Below, one piece after another: positions 26,852 through 35,386 of a DNA stretch of 64,000 bases. The stretch's first letter is position 1. Every line of letters starts with the position of its first letter. The notes under the pieces are model-generated. The model had not been told where the DNA came from and did no database searches. It was given only the letters and a program-made list of their open reading frames with translations. The position numbers were made by a program, and so were the translations under genes. The DNA comes from Pseudomonas benzenivorans. Lineage in GTDB: Bacteria; Pseudomonadota; Gammaproteobacteria; Pseudomonadales; Pseudomonadaceae. The stretch covers positions 62,001-126,000 of the forward strand of contig NZ_FNCT01000010.1 of assembly GCF_900100495.1 (NCBI RefSeq), read 5' to 3'.

Positions 26852-26880
26852 TTGACGACATAAGAACACGCGTGTTCAAT
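26852..26880 (+). promoter_or_regulatory. rightward promoter of tetR and the right arm
   Basis: TTGACG (26852-26857) and TTCAAT (26875-26880) with a 17-base spacer lie just upstream of the TetR gene. The operator palindrome sits between and over the -10, so autorepression is likely. Confidence 0.6.
26862..26879. promoter_or_regulatory. TetR operator 2 (palindrome)
   Basis: GAACACG (26864-26870) directly abuts CGTGTTC (26871-26877), a perfect 14-bp palindrome sharing its core with operator 1. Together the two sites allow one TetR dimer species to control both divergent arms. Confidence 0.78.
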
Positions 26881-26909
26881 CAAGCCATAAGAAATTTTGG
26901 AGATTGAGC

Positions 26910-27524
26910 GTGCAATCCTTGAATCCGACGCAGCGCCGTATCCACCAGGCCGCCTTTCGGCTTTTCGCTGAAAAAGGCACCGCTCAGGTGAACATCCTCG
27001 ACCTTGCGCAAGAGGCGGGCGTGGCGCGCGGAACGGTCTATAGCAACATCGAGAGCATGGAGGGCCTGTTCGAGGCGGTCGCCGGCCATCTCGCGGGGGA
27101 GATGCATGAACGCATCAAGATGAGCTTCGACTCCCTCGAGGATCCTGCTCAGCGCCTGGCCAACGGCATTCGACTCTTCATTCGCCGCGCCCACGAAGAC
27201 CCCCAGTGGGGAGCGTTCATCCATAAATTCGCCATGAGCAATTCCGCGCTGCGGGAAATGTTCACCAGCCAGCCGACCACGGATCTTCTGAACGGACTCG
27301 CCAGTGGGCGGTACAGGTTCCAGCAGGAGCAATTGCTCTCCGTCATGACGCTGATAACGAGCAGCGTCCTGGGCTCGATTTTCCTGGTGCTGGAAGGGCA
27401 TCGAACGTGGCGAGAATCGGGGGCAGACACGGCCGAGCTGGTGCTCCGAGCATTAGGTGTGCCTCCAGAGGAAGCTCGTGCCCTGGCGACCACCGAGTTG
27501 CCGGCACTCCCCACACTCGACTGA
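26910..27524 (+). CDS. TetR/AcrR-family transcriptional regulator of the catabolic cluster
   Basis: 204 residues from GTG 26910, with GGAG seven bases upstream; TTG 26904 opens the same frame. The N-terminal helix-turn-helix is clear: Q-R-R-I-H-Q-A-A-F-R-L-F-A-E-K-G, then VNILDLAQEAGVARGTVYSN, then L-F-E-A-V. The C-terminal domain (NGIRLFIRRAHEDPQWGAFI) is of the AcrR/YcdC ligand-binding kind. It lies between the two catabolic arms and downstream of two palindromes that overlap both promoters. I infer that it represses both arms and is released by a pathway metabolite or CoA ester. Confidence 0.93.
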   Translation: MQSLNPTQRRIHQAAFRLFAEKGTAQVNILDLAQEAGVARGTVYSNIESMEGLFEAVAGHLAGEMHERIKMSFDSLEDPAQRLANGIRLFIRRAHEDPQWGAFIHKFAMSNSALREMFTSQPTTDLLNGLASGRYRFQQEQLLSVMTLITSSVLGSIFLVLEGHRTWRESGADTAELVLRALGVPPEEARALATTELPALPTLD

Positions 27525-27548
27525 CCGCGTAACCGCCCCAACCAGACA

Positions 27549-27572
27549 GCACCCCTGGAGTTTCAGGGGTGC
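27549..27572 (+). terminator. hairpin between tetR and VOC3
   Basis: GCACCCCTG (27549-27557) and CAGGGGTGC (27564-27572) form a perfect 9-bp stem with a six-base loop. No T-run follows. It may reduce readthrough from tetR into the right arm or stabilise an mRNA end. Confidence 0.5.
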
Positions 27573-27610
27573 GGGGTCGGCTCTGCCTAAAAATCCGGAC
27601 AAGAACAACA

Positions 27611-28699
27611 ATGAACAGCAGAAATGCATTGCCCTTGCTGGCGACACGACAGCCTGCCCGGCATCCTGCACCAACGGTCAAGGCGCAACGGCTCGCGCAC
27701 CTGATTTTCGAGCGGCCAGATCCCGATGAGGCGGCACGTTTCCTCAGCGACTTCGGCCTGACCGTCAGCCATCGGGAAGCCGATACGCTTTATCTGCGAG
27801 CAGCCGCCCCCTCGCCCTATTGCTACCGCATCCACCGCGCGGCGCAGGCGCGCTTTCTCGGTTTCGGCCTGGAGGTTCGCAGCCTGGACGACCTGAAGCG
27901 CCTGGCCCGGCTCAGTGGAGCCTCCTCCATCGAGGAGATCGTGCACCCAGGTGGCGGCAAGCAGGTCAGGCTGCTCGACCCATCCGGATTCAGGGTGGAA
28001 GCCATCTACGGGCAGACGCCCAGTGAGCCGCTCCCGCACAGGCCCGCTCTGCTGCTCAACCTGGCGGAGCATCCACGCATCAACAGCACTCAGCGACCGC
28101 CGGTAGCACCGCCGGAAGTGTTGCGGCTCGGCCATGTCGTCATGGAGGTCGCCGAGTACCAGGCCACCTGCGCCTGGTATACCCGGCACCTCGGTTTCAT
28201 TCCCAGTGACGTACAGGTGCTGCCGGATGGCTCGCCCATCGTCGCCTTTATGCGCCTGGATCTCGGGGATGCTCCGGCGGACCACCATACCCTCGCCATC
28301 GCCCAGGGTTTCATGGCGAGCTACAGCCACAGCGCCTACGAGCTTGTGGATGCCGATGCCGTGGGCATGGGCCAGCGCGTGATGCGCGAGCGCGGTTGGC
28401 ATCACGCCTGGGGCATCGGCCGGCACATCCTGGGCAGCCAGATCTTCGACTACTGGCAGGACCCCTGGGGCGACAAGCACGAGCACTACTGCGACGGCGA
28501 TCTGTTCACCGCGGTGCTGCCCACTGGCGTGCATTTCGTCAGCCCCGAGGCCATGGCGCAGTGGGGGCCGCGCATGCCCAAGAGCTTCACCAAGCCCAAG
28601 CTGAGCCTGGCCAATCTGCGCAAGCTGATCCGCAACCTGCGACGCAGTCCGGACCTGACGCTGCGCAAGCTGGTAACGCTCATGCGCATGTTCGGCTAG
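27611..28699 (+). CDS. VOC-superfamily extradiol-type dioxygenase (VOC3)
   Basis: 362 residues from ATG 27611; the frame opens at 27569 but that part covers the hairpin and is not protein-like. It has two glyoxalase modules plus a basic C-terminal tail (K-P-K-L-S-L-A-N-L-R-K-L-I-R-N-L) like that of VOC1. Candidate ligands are His175 (RLGHVV), His225 or 226 (ADHHTL) and Glu291 (KHEHY), with His272 and Tyr281 in the second sphere. VOC1 and VOC3 share G-I-G-R-H-x-L-G-S-Q-x-F-D-Y-W and are clearly paralogues. It opens the right arm, 11 bases before the second FAH gene. Confidence 0.87.
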   Translation: MNSRNALPLLATRQPARHPAPTVKAQRLAHLIFERPDPDEAARFLSDFGLTVSHREADTLYLRAAAPSPYCYRIHRAAQARFLGFGLEVRSLDDLKRLARLSGASSIEEIVHPGGGKQVRLLDPSGFRVEAIYGQTPSEPLPHRPALLLNLAEHPRINSTQRPPVAPPEVLRLGHVVMEVAEYQATCAWYTRHLGFIPSDVQVLPDGSPIVAFMRLDLGDAPADHHTLAIAQGFMASYSHSAYELVDADAVGMGQRVMRERGWHHAWGIGRHILGSQIFDYWQDPWGDKHEHYCDGDLFTAVLPTGVHFVSPEAMAQWGPRMPKSFTKPKLSLANLRKLIRNLRRSPDLTLRKLVTLMRMFG

Positions 28700-28709
28700 G
28701 GCTGCCGTC

Positions 28710-29831
28710 ATGTCGGGCAATTCAACCCAGCATGGCCGGCGGGATGTACTCAAAGCCGGCGCCGTGATCGCTGGTGGCGCACTGCTCTATGGCCTTGCCC
28801 GCCCCGATTCAGAACAACACCACAGCTCTCGTGCCACCGAGCTCGGGACACACACTGCCCCAGGAGTGCCTTCAATGTCTGCTGTACATGTCGTCCGCTT
28901 TGAATATCAGAACGGTATCCATTGGGGCGTGATACGCCAGGGCCGTATCACGGTTGTCCCCGGTGCGTTCGCCACCACCGGCGATTTTATCCGCCAGAAC
29001 AGTATCGACGACCTCGCTCAGGTGAAGGGTACGGAGCTGGCTGAGGGCGAGGTGAAACTGCTGTCGCCGGTGACCCGTAACCAGCAGTTCGTCTGCCAGG
29101 GCGCCAACTACCGGCAGCACATGATCGAGTCGGGCATGGACCCGGACGCGAAGAAGTTCAACATGATCTTCACCAAGGCAACCAGCTGCCTGGTGGCGGC
29201 GGACAGCGACCTGATCAAGCCGAAAAACGTGCGTTTCCTTGACTACGAGATCGAACTGGGGCTGGTGATGAAGCGCGCGATCAGCGGCGCCACCCAGGTC
29301 ACCGAGGCCAACCTGCATGAGTTCATCGCCGGCGTGGTCATCGTCAACGACTACTCGGCGCGCGACATCCAGATTCCCCAGATGCAGTTCTACAAGGGCA
29401 AGAGCTTCCGCACCTTCGGCCCGGTCGGCCCCTACCTCTGCCTGCTGGATGCCAAGGACATGCATTACCTGAAGGCTCTGCAGCTACGCCTGACGGTCAA
29501 CGGCCAGGTGCGCCAGAACGACAGCACGGCTAACCTGGTTTACGGCCCCGCGGAAACCCTGAGCGAGCTCTCTTCGGTGCAAGACCTCGACGCAGGCGAC
29601 CTGATCGCCACCGGCACGCCGGCCGGCTGTGCCCTGAGCATCCCCTCCCCAGCCAAGCAGCGTATCGCCGCGCTGATGCCCGAAGCCACCAAATGGAAGC
29701 TGTTCCTCAAGGCCCAGGAGAGCCGGCCGCAGTACCTGAGGCCAGGCGACGTGGTCGAGGCGCGCATTCGTAGCGCCGACGGCGTGATCGACCTGGGCGT
29801 GCAGCGCAATCGTGTTGTGGGAGAAGCCTGA
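28710..29831 (+). CDS. fumarylacetoacetate hydrolase family protein (FAH2), possible Tat leader
   Basis: 373 residues from ATG 28710. The catalytic part aligns with FAH1 from ATG 28875 onward (318 residues), and that internal ATG has CAGGAG eight bases upstream, so it may be the main start. Metal ligands are visible in DYEIELG and NDYSARD. The preceding 55 in-frame residues read GRRDVLKAGAVIAGGALLYG, a convincing twin-arginine signal. Either the enzyme is exported, or two forms are made, or the leader is a relic. Its stop overlaps the ligase start (TGATG). The likely role is hydrolysis of the VOC3 ring-cleavage product. Confidence 0.87.
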   Translation: MSGNSTQHGRRDVLKAGAVIAGGALLYGLARPDSEQHHSSRATELGTHTAPGVPSMSAVHVVRFEYQNGIHWGVIRQGRITVVPGAFATTGDFIRQNSIDDLAQVKGTELAEGEVKLLSPVTRNQQFVCQGANYRQHMIESGMDPDAKKFNMIFTKATSCLVAADSDLIKPKNVRFLDYEIELGLVMKRAISGATQVTEANLHEFIAGVVIVNDYSARDIQIPQMQFYKGKSFRTFGPVGPYLCLLDAKDMHYLKALQLRLTVNGQVRQNDSTANLVYGPAETLSELSSVQDLDAGDLIATGTPAGCALSIPSPAKQRIAALMPEATKWKLFLKAQESRPQYLRPGDVVEARIRSADGVIDLGVQRNRVVGEA

Positions 29832-31759
29832 TGACAGTGAAAACACTGAGCGACATCGAGCACCTCGAATTGGTCCCGCTATCCGAGCGCGGCCTGGCTT
29901 CGAGCACTTATGAAGCGTTGCGACTCGCGGCCGAGCGCACCCCTCACGCCCCCGCGCTGAGTTTCTTTGCAGATGCCGCCGACTTCCAGCGCACCCGCGA
30001 CTGGAGCTACGCGCAGCTCTTCGCGGAAATCACCCGCGCGGCGAATGCCTTCCACGGGCTGGGCGTAGTACCGGGCGAGGTGGTTGCCTTTATCCTGCCC
30101 AACCTGCCGGAAACCCACTTCACCATCTGGGGTGGCGAGGCGGCAGGCATCGCCATGGCGGTCAATCCGCTGCTGGAGGCCAAGCAGCAGGCAGCCTTGC
30201 TGCAAGCCGCCAAGGCATCCGTGGTGGTGACGCTCGCGCCGACGCCAGGCAGCGATCTGTGGCCCAAGCTGGCCTCGCAACTGGATCAACTGCCCGCGCT
30301 CAAGCACGTCGTTTGGGTCAGCATGGGGCCCTATGTCGGCGCAGCTCAGCGTGAAGCCCTCAGCTCCCTGGCACAAAAGGAACGTGAACTGCACCGTGGT
30401 GTCACGATCCACGAGCTGCGCGCGCTGATGGACGCCCAGCCCGGCACGTACCTCAGAAGCGGTCGGCAAATCCAGGCCGATGAGCGCTCCTCCTACTTCT
30501 GCACCGGCGGCACCACTGGGCTACCCAAGATCGCCGCGCGCACCCATGGCTCGGAAGTCTTCAACGCCTGGGCCATGGCCGCCCACATGGCACCGCGCAA
30601 CGGCAGCCAGGTGATTTTTTGTGGCTTGCCGCTGTTCCATGTGAACGGGCAACTGGTAACCGGCCTGATGCCCTGGACCCAGGGCGACCATGTGATTCTC
30701 GGCACGCCACAGGGCTACCGCGGCGAGGGCGTGATCGCCCGGTTCTGGGAGATGGTGGAGCACTTCGGCATCAACTTCTTCTCCGGCGTGCCGACCGTCT
30801 ATGCAGCACTGCTGCAAACCGAGCTGAAGGGCCGCGACCTGTCCAGTCTGCGCTATGCACTCTGTGGCGCCGCGCCCATGCCGCTGGAGCTCTTCCGCGA
30901 GTTCGAGCAGCGCACCGATGTAAAGATCCTCGAAGGTTATGGCCTCACCGAAGGCGCCTGCGCTTCCTCGGTCAACCCTCTGCATGGCGAGCGGCGCATC
31001 GGCTCCATCGGCATACGGATCGCCTACCAGAACATGCGCGCGATCGTGCTCGATGATTCCGGCGAGTACCTGCGCGATGCGCAGACCGACGAGGTGGGCG
31101 TCATCGCCATCCACGGCCCCAACCTGTTCGCCGGCTATCTGGAGGAGAGTCATAACCGGGGGTTGTGGATCGACATCGACGGCCAGCGCTGGCTCAACAC
31201 CGGCGATCTGGGACGCCAGGACGCGCAGGGATACTTCTGGCTGACCGGGCGCAAGAAGGAGCTGATCATCCGCGGCGGCCACAACATCGACCCCAAGCAG
31301 ATCGAGGAGGTCCTACAGGCGCATCCCGCCGTGGCCCTGGTCGCAGCCATCGGCAGCCCGGACGCCCATGCCGGCGAGGTACCGGTCGCCTATGTGCAGT
31401 TGAATCCGGGCGCCAGTGGCGACGCGCAGGAACTGTTGGCCTTCGCCGCGCAGCATATCGTCGAACGGGCCGCCATTCCCAAGCGTATCGAGATTCTCGA
31501 CGCTTTGCCGGTAACGCCGGTCGGCAAGATCTTCAAGCCTGCCCTGCAACAGCGCGAGATCGCCCAGGTGGTGCGCCAGGAGGCCGAGCGCAGTGGCCTT
31601 GCCGGCATCCCGGTGGAGGTCGTGCAGGACGCCCATCGCGGACTGGTCGTGCTGTTGAACGACGGACCTTATCGCGAACGTTTAGCCGCCGCGCTTGGGC
31701 GTTACAGCTTTCAGGTCGAGTGGCTGCCAGCTACCCAGCACCATGCCCATAACCAGTAG
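29831..31759 (+). CDS. AMP-forming acyl-CoA synthetase/ligase
   Basis: 642 residues, ANL superfamily. The phosphate loop is TGGTTGLPK at 225-233. The YGLTEGAC motif (A5-like), the TGDLGRQD aspartate motif and the C-terminal P-V-G-K-I-F-K catalytic lysine are all present. The C-terminus carries about 80 residues beyond that lysine, longer than many family members. It activates a carboxylic acid to the CoA thioester via an acyl-adenylate. Coupled by one base to FAH2, it probably activates the acid released by the C-C hydrolase, or the original side-chain acid. Chain-length preference cannot be read from the sequence. Confidence 0.93.
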   Translation: MTVKTLSDIEHLELVPLSERGLASSTYEALRLAAERTPHAPALSFFADAADFQRTRDWSYAQLFAEITRAANAFHGLGVVPGEVVAFILPNLPETHFTIWGGEAAGIAMAVNPLLEAKQQAALLQAAKASVVVTLAPTPGSDLWPKLASQLDQLPALKHVVWVSMGPYVGAAQREALSSLAQKERELHRGVTIHELRALMDAQPGTYLRSGRQIQADERSSYFCTGGTTGLPKIAARTHGSEVFNAWAMAAHMAPRNGSQVIFCGLPLFHVNGQLVTGLMPWTQGDHVILGTPQGYRGEGVIARFWEMVEHFGINFFSGVPTVYAALLQTELKGRDLSSLRYALCGAAPMPLELFREFEQRTDVKILEGYGLTEGACASSVNPLHGERRIGSIGIRIAYQNMRAIVLDDSGEYLRDAQTDEVGVIAIHGPNLFAGYLEESHNRGLWIDIDGQRWLNTGDLGRQDAQGYFWLTGRKKELIIRGGHNIDPKQIEEVLQAHPAVALVAAIGSPDAHAGEVPVAYVQLNPGASGDAQELLAFAAQHIVERAAIPKRIEILDALPVTPVGKIFKPALQQREIAQVVRQEAERSGLAGIPVEVVQDAHRGLVVLLNDGPYRERLAAALGRYSFQVEWLPATQHHAHNQ

Positions 31760-31876
31760 CACCACCAAGGTCGAAGCGCAGCTTATGCAACCCAGTCAGG
31801 CCCACTTACAGCAGCGGAGTCGGTAGCGAAAACCCCAGTCGAACAGCACGCCAAACAACAACAAGAGGTAGTGAAC

Positions 31877-33763
31877 ATGAGCAGCACACGAGTTTTCTGG
31901 CGGCGCGCCCGCCTTCCACTGGCCATCGGCCTGGCCAACAGCCTCGCCCTGCCCGCATACGGCCTGACTTTCAATCTCGGTGAAATCGAAGGGCAGTTCG
32001 ACTCTTCGCTCAGCGTCGGTTCCAGCTGGGCACTTCGCGGTGCCGACCCCGAGCTGATCGGCGAGAACAACGGTGGCAAGGGCTTCGCCACCGGCACCGA
32101 CGACGGCCGCCTCAACTTCAAGAAGGGCGAAACCTTCTCGAAGATCTTCAAGGGGCTGCACGATCTCGAATTGAAATACGGCGAGTCGGGCCTGTTCGTT
32201 CGCGGCAAGTACTGGTACGACTTCGAGCTGAAGGACGAGAGCCGCCTATTCAAGGACATCGACGATCACAACCGCAAGGAAGGCGCGCAGTCTTCCGGCG
32301 CCGAGCTGCTGGATGCTTTCGTCTACCACAACTATGTGATCGGCGAGCTGCCCGGTACCGTGCGCCTGGGCAAGCAGGTGGTCAGCTGGGGCGAGAGCAC
32401 CTTTATCCAGGGCGGGATCAACAGCATCAATCCGGTGGACGTCTCCGCCTTTCGCCGCCCCGGTGCCGAGATCAAGGAAGGTCTGATCCCGGTGAACATG
32501 TTCTATCTGTCGCAAAACCTGACCGAAAACCTGTCTGCCGAAGGCTTCTACCAGCTCGATTGGCAACAGACGGTGATCGACAACTGCGGCACCTTCTTCT
32601 CGCAAAACGATTTCGTCGCCGATGGCTGCGACGGCGTGCCGGTCGGCCCGGATCTCAGCGCCAATCCGTTCGCCCAGGCCGCATTGGCGCCCTTCGGCGT
32701 CAACCTCGACCAGGAAGGCATCGTGGTTCCCCGGGTAGGTGACGACGACGCCCGCAATGGTGGCCAGTGGGGGCTGGCCCTGCGCTGGTTCGTGCCCAAG
32801 CTGGACGCCGAATTCGGCGCCTATGCGCTCAACTACCACAGCCGGCAACCCTACGTTAATTCGATTACCAGCCCGAATAACGCTGACCTGAATTTTGTCC
32901 CGCAGCTCTGCGCCAACCTGGGAATTCCCGACCCAGGAATCTGTGCCGGCCTCCTCGGCCCGGCACTTAACGACCTGGGCGCGGCTTATCGCCTCGGCAC
33001 CTCCAAGTACCAGGTGGCCTACCCGGAGGATATTCGCCTGTATGGCCTGAGTTTCGCCACCACCCTGCCGATCGGCACGGCCTTGTCCGGCGAGATCAGT
33101 TACCGGCCTAACATGCCCATGCAGCTCAATGCGGTCGATCAGGTCCTGGCCGGCACCGGCAACCCCGCCGTCTCGCCGTTGCTCTCCTCCGGCGCCTATC
33201 CGGTGGCCAACGACACACTGCTCCAAGGCTATCAACGCAAACCCATGACCCAGGCGCAGATCACTGCTGTGCACTTCTTCGACCAGGTTATGGGCGCCGA
33301 TCGCCTGACCCTGGTCGGTGAAGTCGGCGTGGTCCATGTGGGCGATCTGGAGGGCAAAGATGGCCTGCGCTATGGCCGCGACCCGGTGTACGGCCAGGGC
33401 GCGCTGTACCCGGACAACAACCTGTGCCGCACGGTCACCAGCGCCAACACCGCGCAGAATTGCAACGACGATGGCTTCCTCACCAGCACCTCCTGGGGCT
33501 ATCGCGCACGCGCGATCTGGGAATACAGCAACCTGATCCCGGCGGTGACGCTCAAGCCGAACCTGGCGTGGTCCCACGACGTCGACGGTTATGCCCCCGA
33601 GCCGGGCTTCAACGAAGGCAGCAAGGCGATCAGCCTGGGGCTGGATGCCGAGTACCGCAATACCTACAGCGCCAGCCTGTCGTACACCGATTTCTTCGGC
33701 GGCGATTACAACACCAACATCGATCGCGATTTCGTCGCGCTCAGCTTCGGCATGTCCTTTTAA
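31877..33763 (+). CDS. DUF1302 family outer-membrane protein
   Basis: 628 residues from ATG 31877, with AAGAGGTAG upstream; a GTG at 31871 is in frame. The signal peptide ends near LPAYG-LTF, followed by the family start FNLGEIEGQFDSSLSVGSSWALRG and long alternating beta strands. The C-terminus FVALSFGMSF ends in phenylalanine, as in outer-membrane barrels. DUF1302 proteins occur with DUF1329 proteins in clusters for steroids, terpenoids and other hydrophobic compounds, where they are thought to help entry. It lies about 120 bases after the ligase, with no terminator seen between. Confidence 0.93.
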   Translation: MSSTRVFWRRARLPLAIGLANSLALPAYGLTFNLGEIEGQFDSSLSVGSSWALRGADPELIGENNGGKGFATGTDDGRLNFKKGETFSKIFKGLHDLELKYGESGLFVRGKYWYDFELKDESRLFKDIDDHNRKEGAQSSGAELLDAFVYHNYVIGELPGTVRLGKQVVSWGESTFIQGGINSINPVDVSAFRRPGAEIKEGLIPVNMFYLSQNLTENLSAEGFYQLDWQQTVIDNCGTFFSQNDFVADGCDGVPVGPDLSANPFAQAALAPFGVNLDQEGIVVPRVGDDDARNGGQWGLALRWFVPKLDAEFGAYALNYHSRQPYVNSITSPNNADLNFVPQLCANLGIPDPGICAGLLGPALNDLGAAYRLGTSKYQVAYPEDIRLYGLSFATTLPIGTALSGEISYRPNMPMQLNAVDQVLAGTGNPAVSPLLSSGAYPVANDTLLQGYQRKPMTQAQITAVHFFDQVMGADRLTLVGEVGVVHVGDLEGKDGLRYGRDPVYGQGALYPDNNLCRTVTSANTAQNCNDDGFLTSTSWGYRARAIWEYSNLIPAVTLKPNLAWSHDVDGYAPEPGFNEGSKAISLGLDAEYRNTYSASLSYTDFFGGDYNTNIDRDFVALSFGMSF

Positions 33764-33778
33764 GCAGGAGAGCAGATC

Positions 33779-35137
33779 ATGAAACGCTTAATGCAAAGCA
33801 CCAGCCTGGGTCTGTCGCTACTGGCAGGTACGGCACTGGCCGCCGTCACCCCGGAGCAAGCCGCTCAGCTTGGTAAAACCCTGACCCCGCTCGGCGCAGA
33901 GCAGCCGGGCAATGCCGACGGCAGCATTCCGGCCTGGACCGGCGGCCTCGGCACGACCAGTGGCAAGCAGAGCCCCGAGGGCTTTCTCGACGACCCATAC
34001 GCCAGTGAACAGCCGCTATTCACCATCGATACGCGGAATGCCGAACAATACAAGGACAAACTGAGCCCCGGCCAGTTGGCCATGCTCAAGCGTTATCCCG
34101 ACTCGTTTCGGCTGCCGGTCTACCCCAGCCACCGCAGCGTCGCACTCCCGGATTTCGTCTACGCTGCAGCGCGCTCCAATGCGCTGAACACCCAGCTGGT
34201 GGAAGACGGCAACGGCCTGACCGACTTCCAGACCGCCTACCCGTTTCCCATCCCGCAGAACGGCCATGAAGTTGTCTGGAACCATCTCACCCGCTATCGC
34301 GGCGGCAGCATGCAGCGCATTAGCGTACAGGCTACCCCAGAGAAAAGCGGCGCCTTCATCCCGGTGAAATTCGAGATGGAGTTCACCTACCGCGATCAGC
34401 TGAAGGACTTCGATCCGGCCAAGCCGGGCAATGTCCTGTTCTACTATAAGGAGGAGGTCAAATCCCCCGCACGCCTGGCCGGTAGTGTATTGCTGGTCCA
34501 CGAGACCCTGAATCAGGTGAAGGAACCCCGCCTGGCCTGGCTCTATAACGCCGGCCAACGCCGGGTCAGACGTGCCCCACAGGTTGCCTATGACGGCCCC
34601 TACCCGGCCTCCGAGGGGCAGCGCGTGGGCGACAACTTCGACATGTACAACGGCGCGCAGGACCGTTACGACTGGAAGCTGGTCGGCAAGCGTGAGCTGT
34701 ATATCCCCTACAACAGCTTCAAGTTGGACTCTCCCAAGCTGAAATACGATGACATCGTCCAGGCAGGGCACCTCAACCCGGAGTTCACCCGCTACGAGCT
34801 ACACCGGGTCTGGGAAGTGGAGGCCAACTTGAAGCCAGGCGAGCGGCATGTCTATGCCAAGCGGGTGTTCTTCATCGATGAGGACTCCTGGCAAATCGTC
34901 CTGGCCGACCACTACGACGCACGTGGCACCCTCTGGCGGGTTGGCGAAGGCCATCTACAGCCCTATTACAACGCCCAGGTGCCTTGGTTGGCCGTGGAAA
35001 CCCTGCATGACCTGTTGAATGGTCGCTACATCGTTTCAGGCATGAAGAACGAGGAAAACCAGGGTGTCGAGTTCGGCGTCAAAGCCCTCGCCGCCGACTA
35101 CACCCCGGCCGCCTTGCGCAACTCCGGGGTGCGCTAA
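33779..35137 (+). CDS. DUF1329 family periplasmic/outer-membrane lipid-binding-like protein
   Basis: 452 residues with a Sec signal peptide cleaved after TALAA. The mature start VTPEQAAQLGKTLTPLGAEQ and the segment NADGSIPAWTGGL are typical of the family, which has a LolB-like fold. It is encoded 15 bases after the DUF1302 gene, the standard pairing, and probably shuttles a hydrophobic substrate from the outer-membrane channel. It is the last gene of the right arm; a strong terminator follows 40 bases after the stop. Confidence 0.94.
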   Translation: MKRLMQSTSLGLSLLAGTALAAVTPEQAAQLGKTLTPLGAEQPGNADGSIPAWTGGLGTTSGKQSPEGFLDDPYASEQPLFTIDTRNAEQYKDKLSPGQLAMLKRYPDSFRLPVYPSHRSVALPDFVYAAARSNALNTQLVEDGNGLTDFQTAYPFPIPQNGHEVVWNHLTRYRGGSMQRISVQATPEKSGAFIPVKFEMEFTYRDQLKDFDPAKPGNVLFYYKEEVKSPARLAGSVLLVHETLNQVKEPRLAWLYNAGQRRVRRAPQVAYDGPYPASEGQRVGDNFDMYNGAQDRYDWKLVGKRELYIPYNSFKLDSPKLKYDDIVQAGHLNPEFTRYELHRVWEVEANLKPGERHVYAKRVFFIDEDSWQIVLADHYDARGTLWRVGEGHLQPYYNAQVPWLAVETLHDLLNGRYIVSGMKNEENQGVEFGVKALAADYTPAALRNSGVR

Positions 35138-35176
35138 GCAACGCTACTCAGTTGAAGGCCACAAGCCGGAAACCTC

Positions 35177-35204
35177 GGCCGCCACCACTGGCGGCCTTTT
35201 TTTT
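35177..35204 (+). terminator. Rho-independent terminator of the right arm
   Basis: GGCCGCC (35177-35183) and GGCGGCC (35190-35196) form the stem, followed directly by eight T (35197-35204). This is a textbook intrinsic terminator after the DUF1329 gene. Confidence 0.92.
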
Positions 35205-35239
35205 GGTTCTTCGCACAACCCAGTACTCGGAACCAGAAC

Positions 35240-35386
35240 TCAGCGCGCCGCCGCAAGCATGGCCTCGCAGGCTTTGCCCGGGTCACCGCTCTGCTCGTAG
35301 GCCTCGATCCAGTGCGGGTAGTTGTGCACCACCGGAATGTCGTCCGGGTGAAAGCCTGGCTTCATATAGGCCATGATACCTAGCGC
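35240..35386 (-). pseudogene. truncated 3' end of a gene at the island edge
   Basis: On the minus strand the frame from 35386 to a TGA at 35240-35242 encodes about 48 residues containing MAYMKPGFHPDD and ending AMLAAAR. It is protein-like and could be the C-terminus of a COG3687-type metal-dependent hydrolase, though I am not sure. An in-frame stop at 35387-35389 cuts it off, where base composition changes. It looks like a chromosomal gene truncated by the island. Confidence 0.5.
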
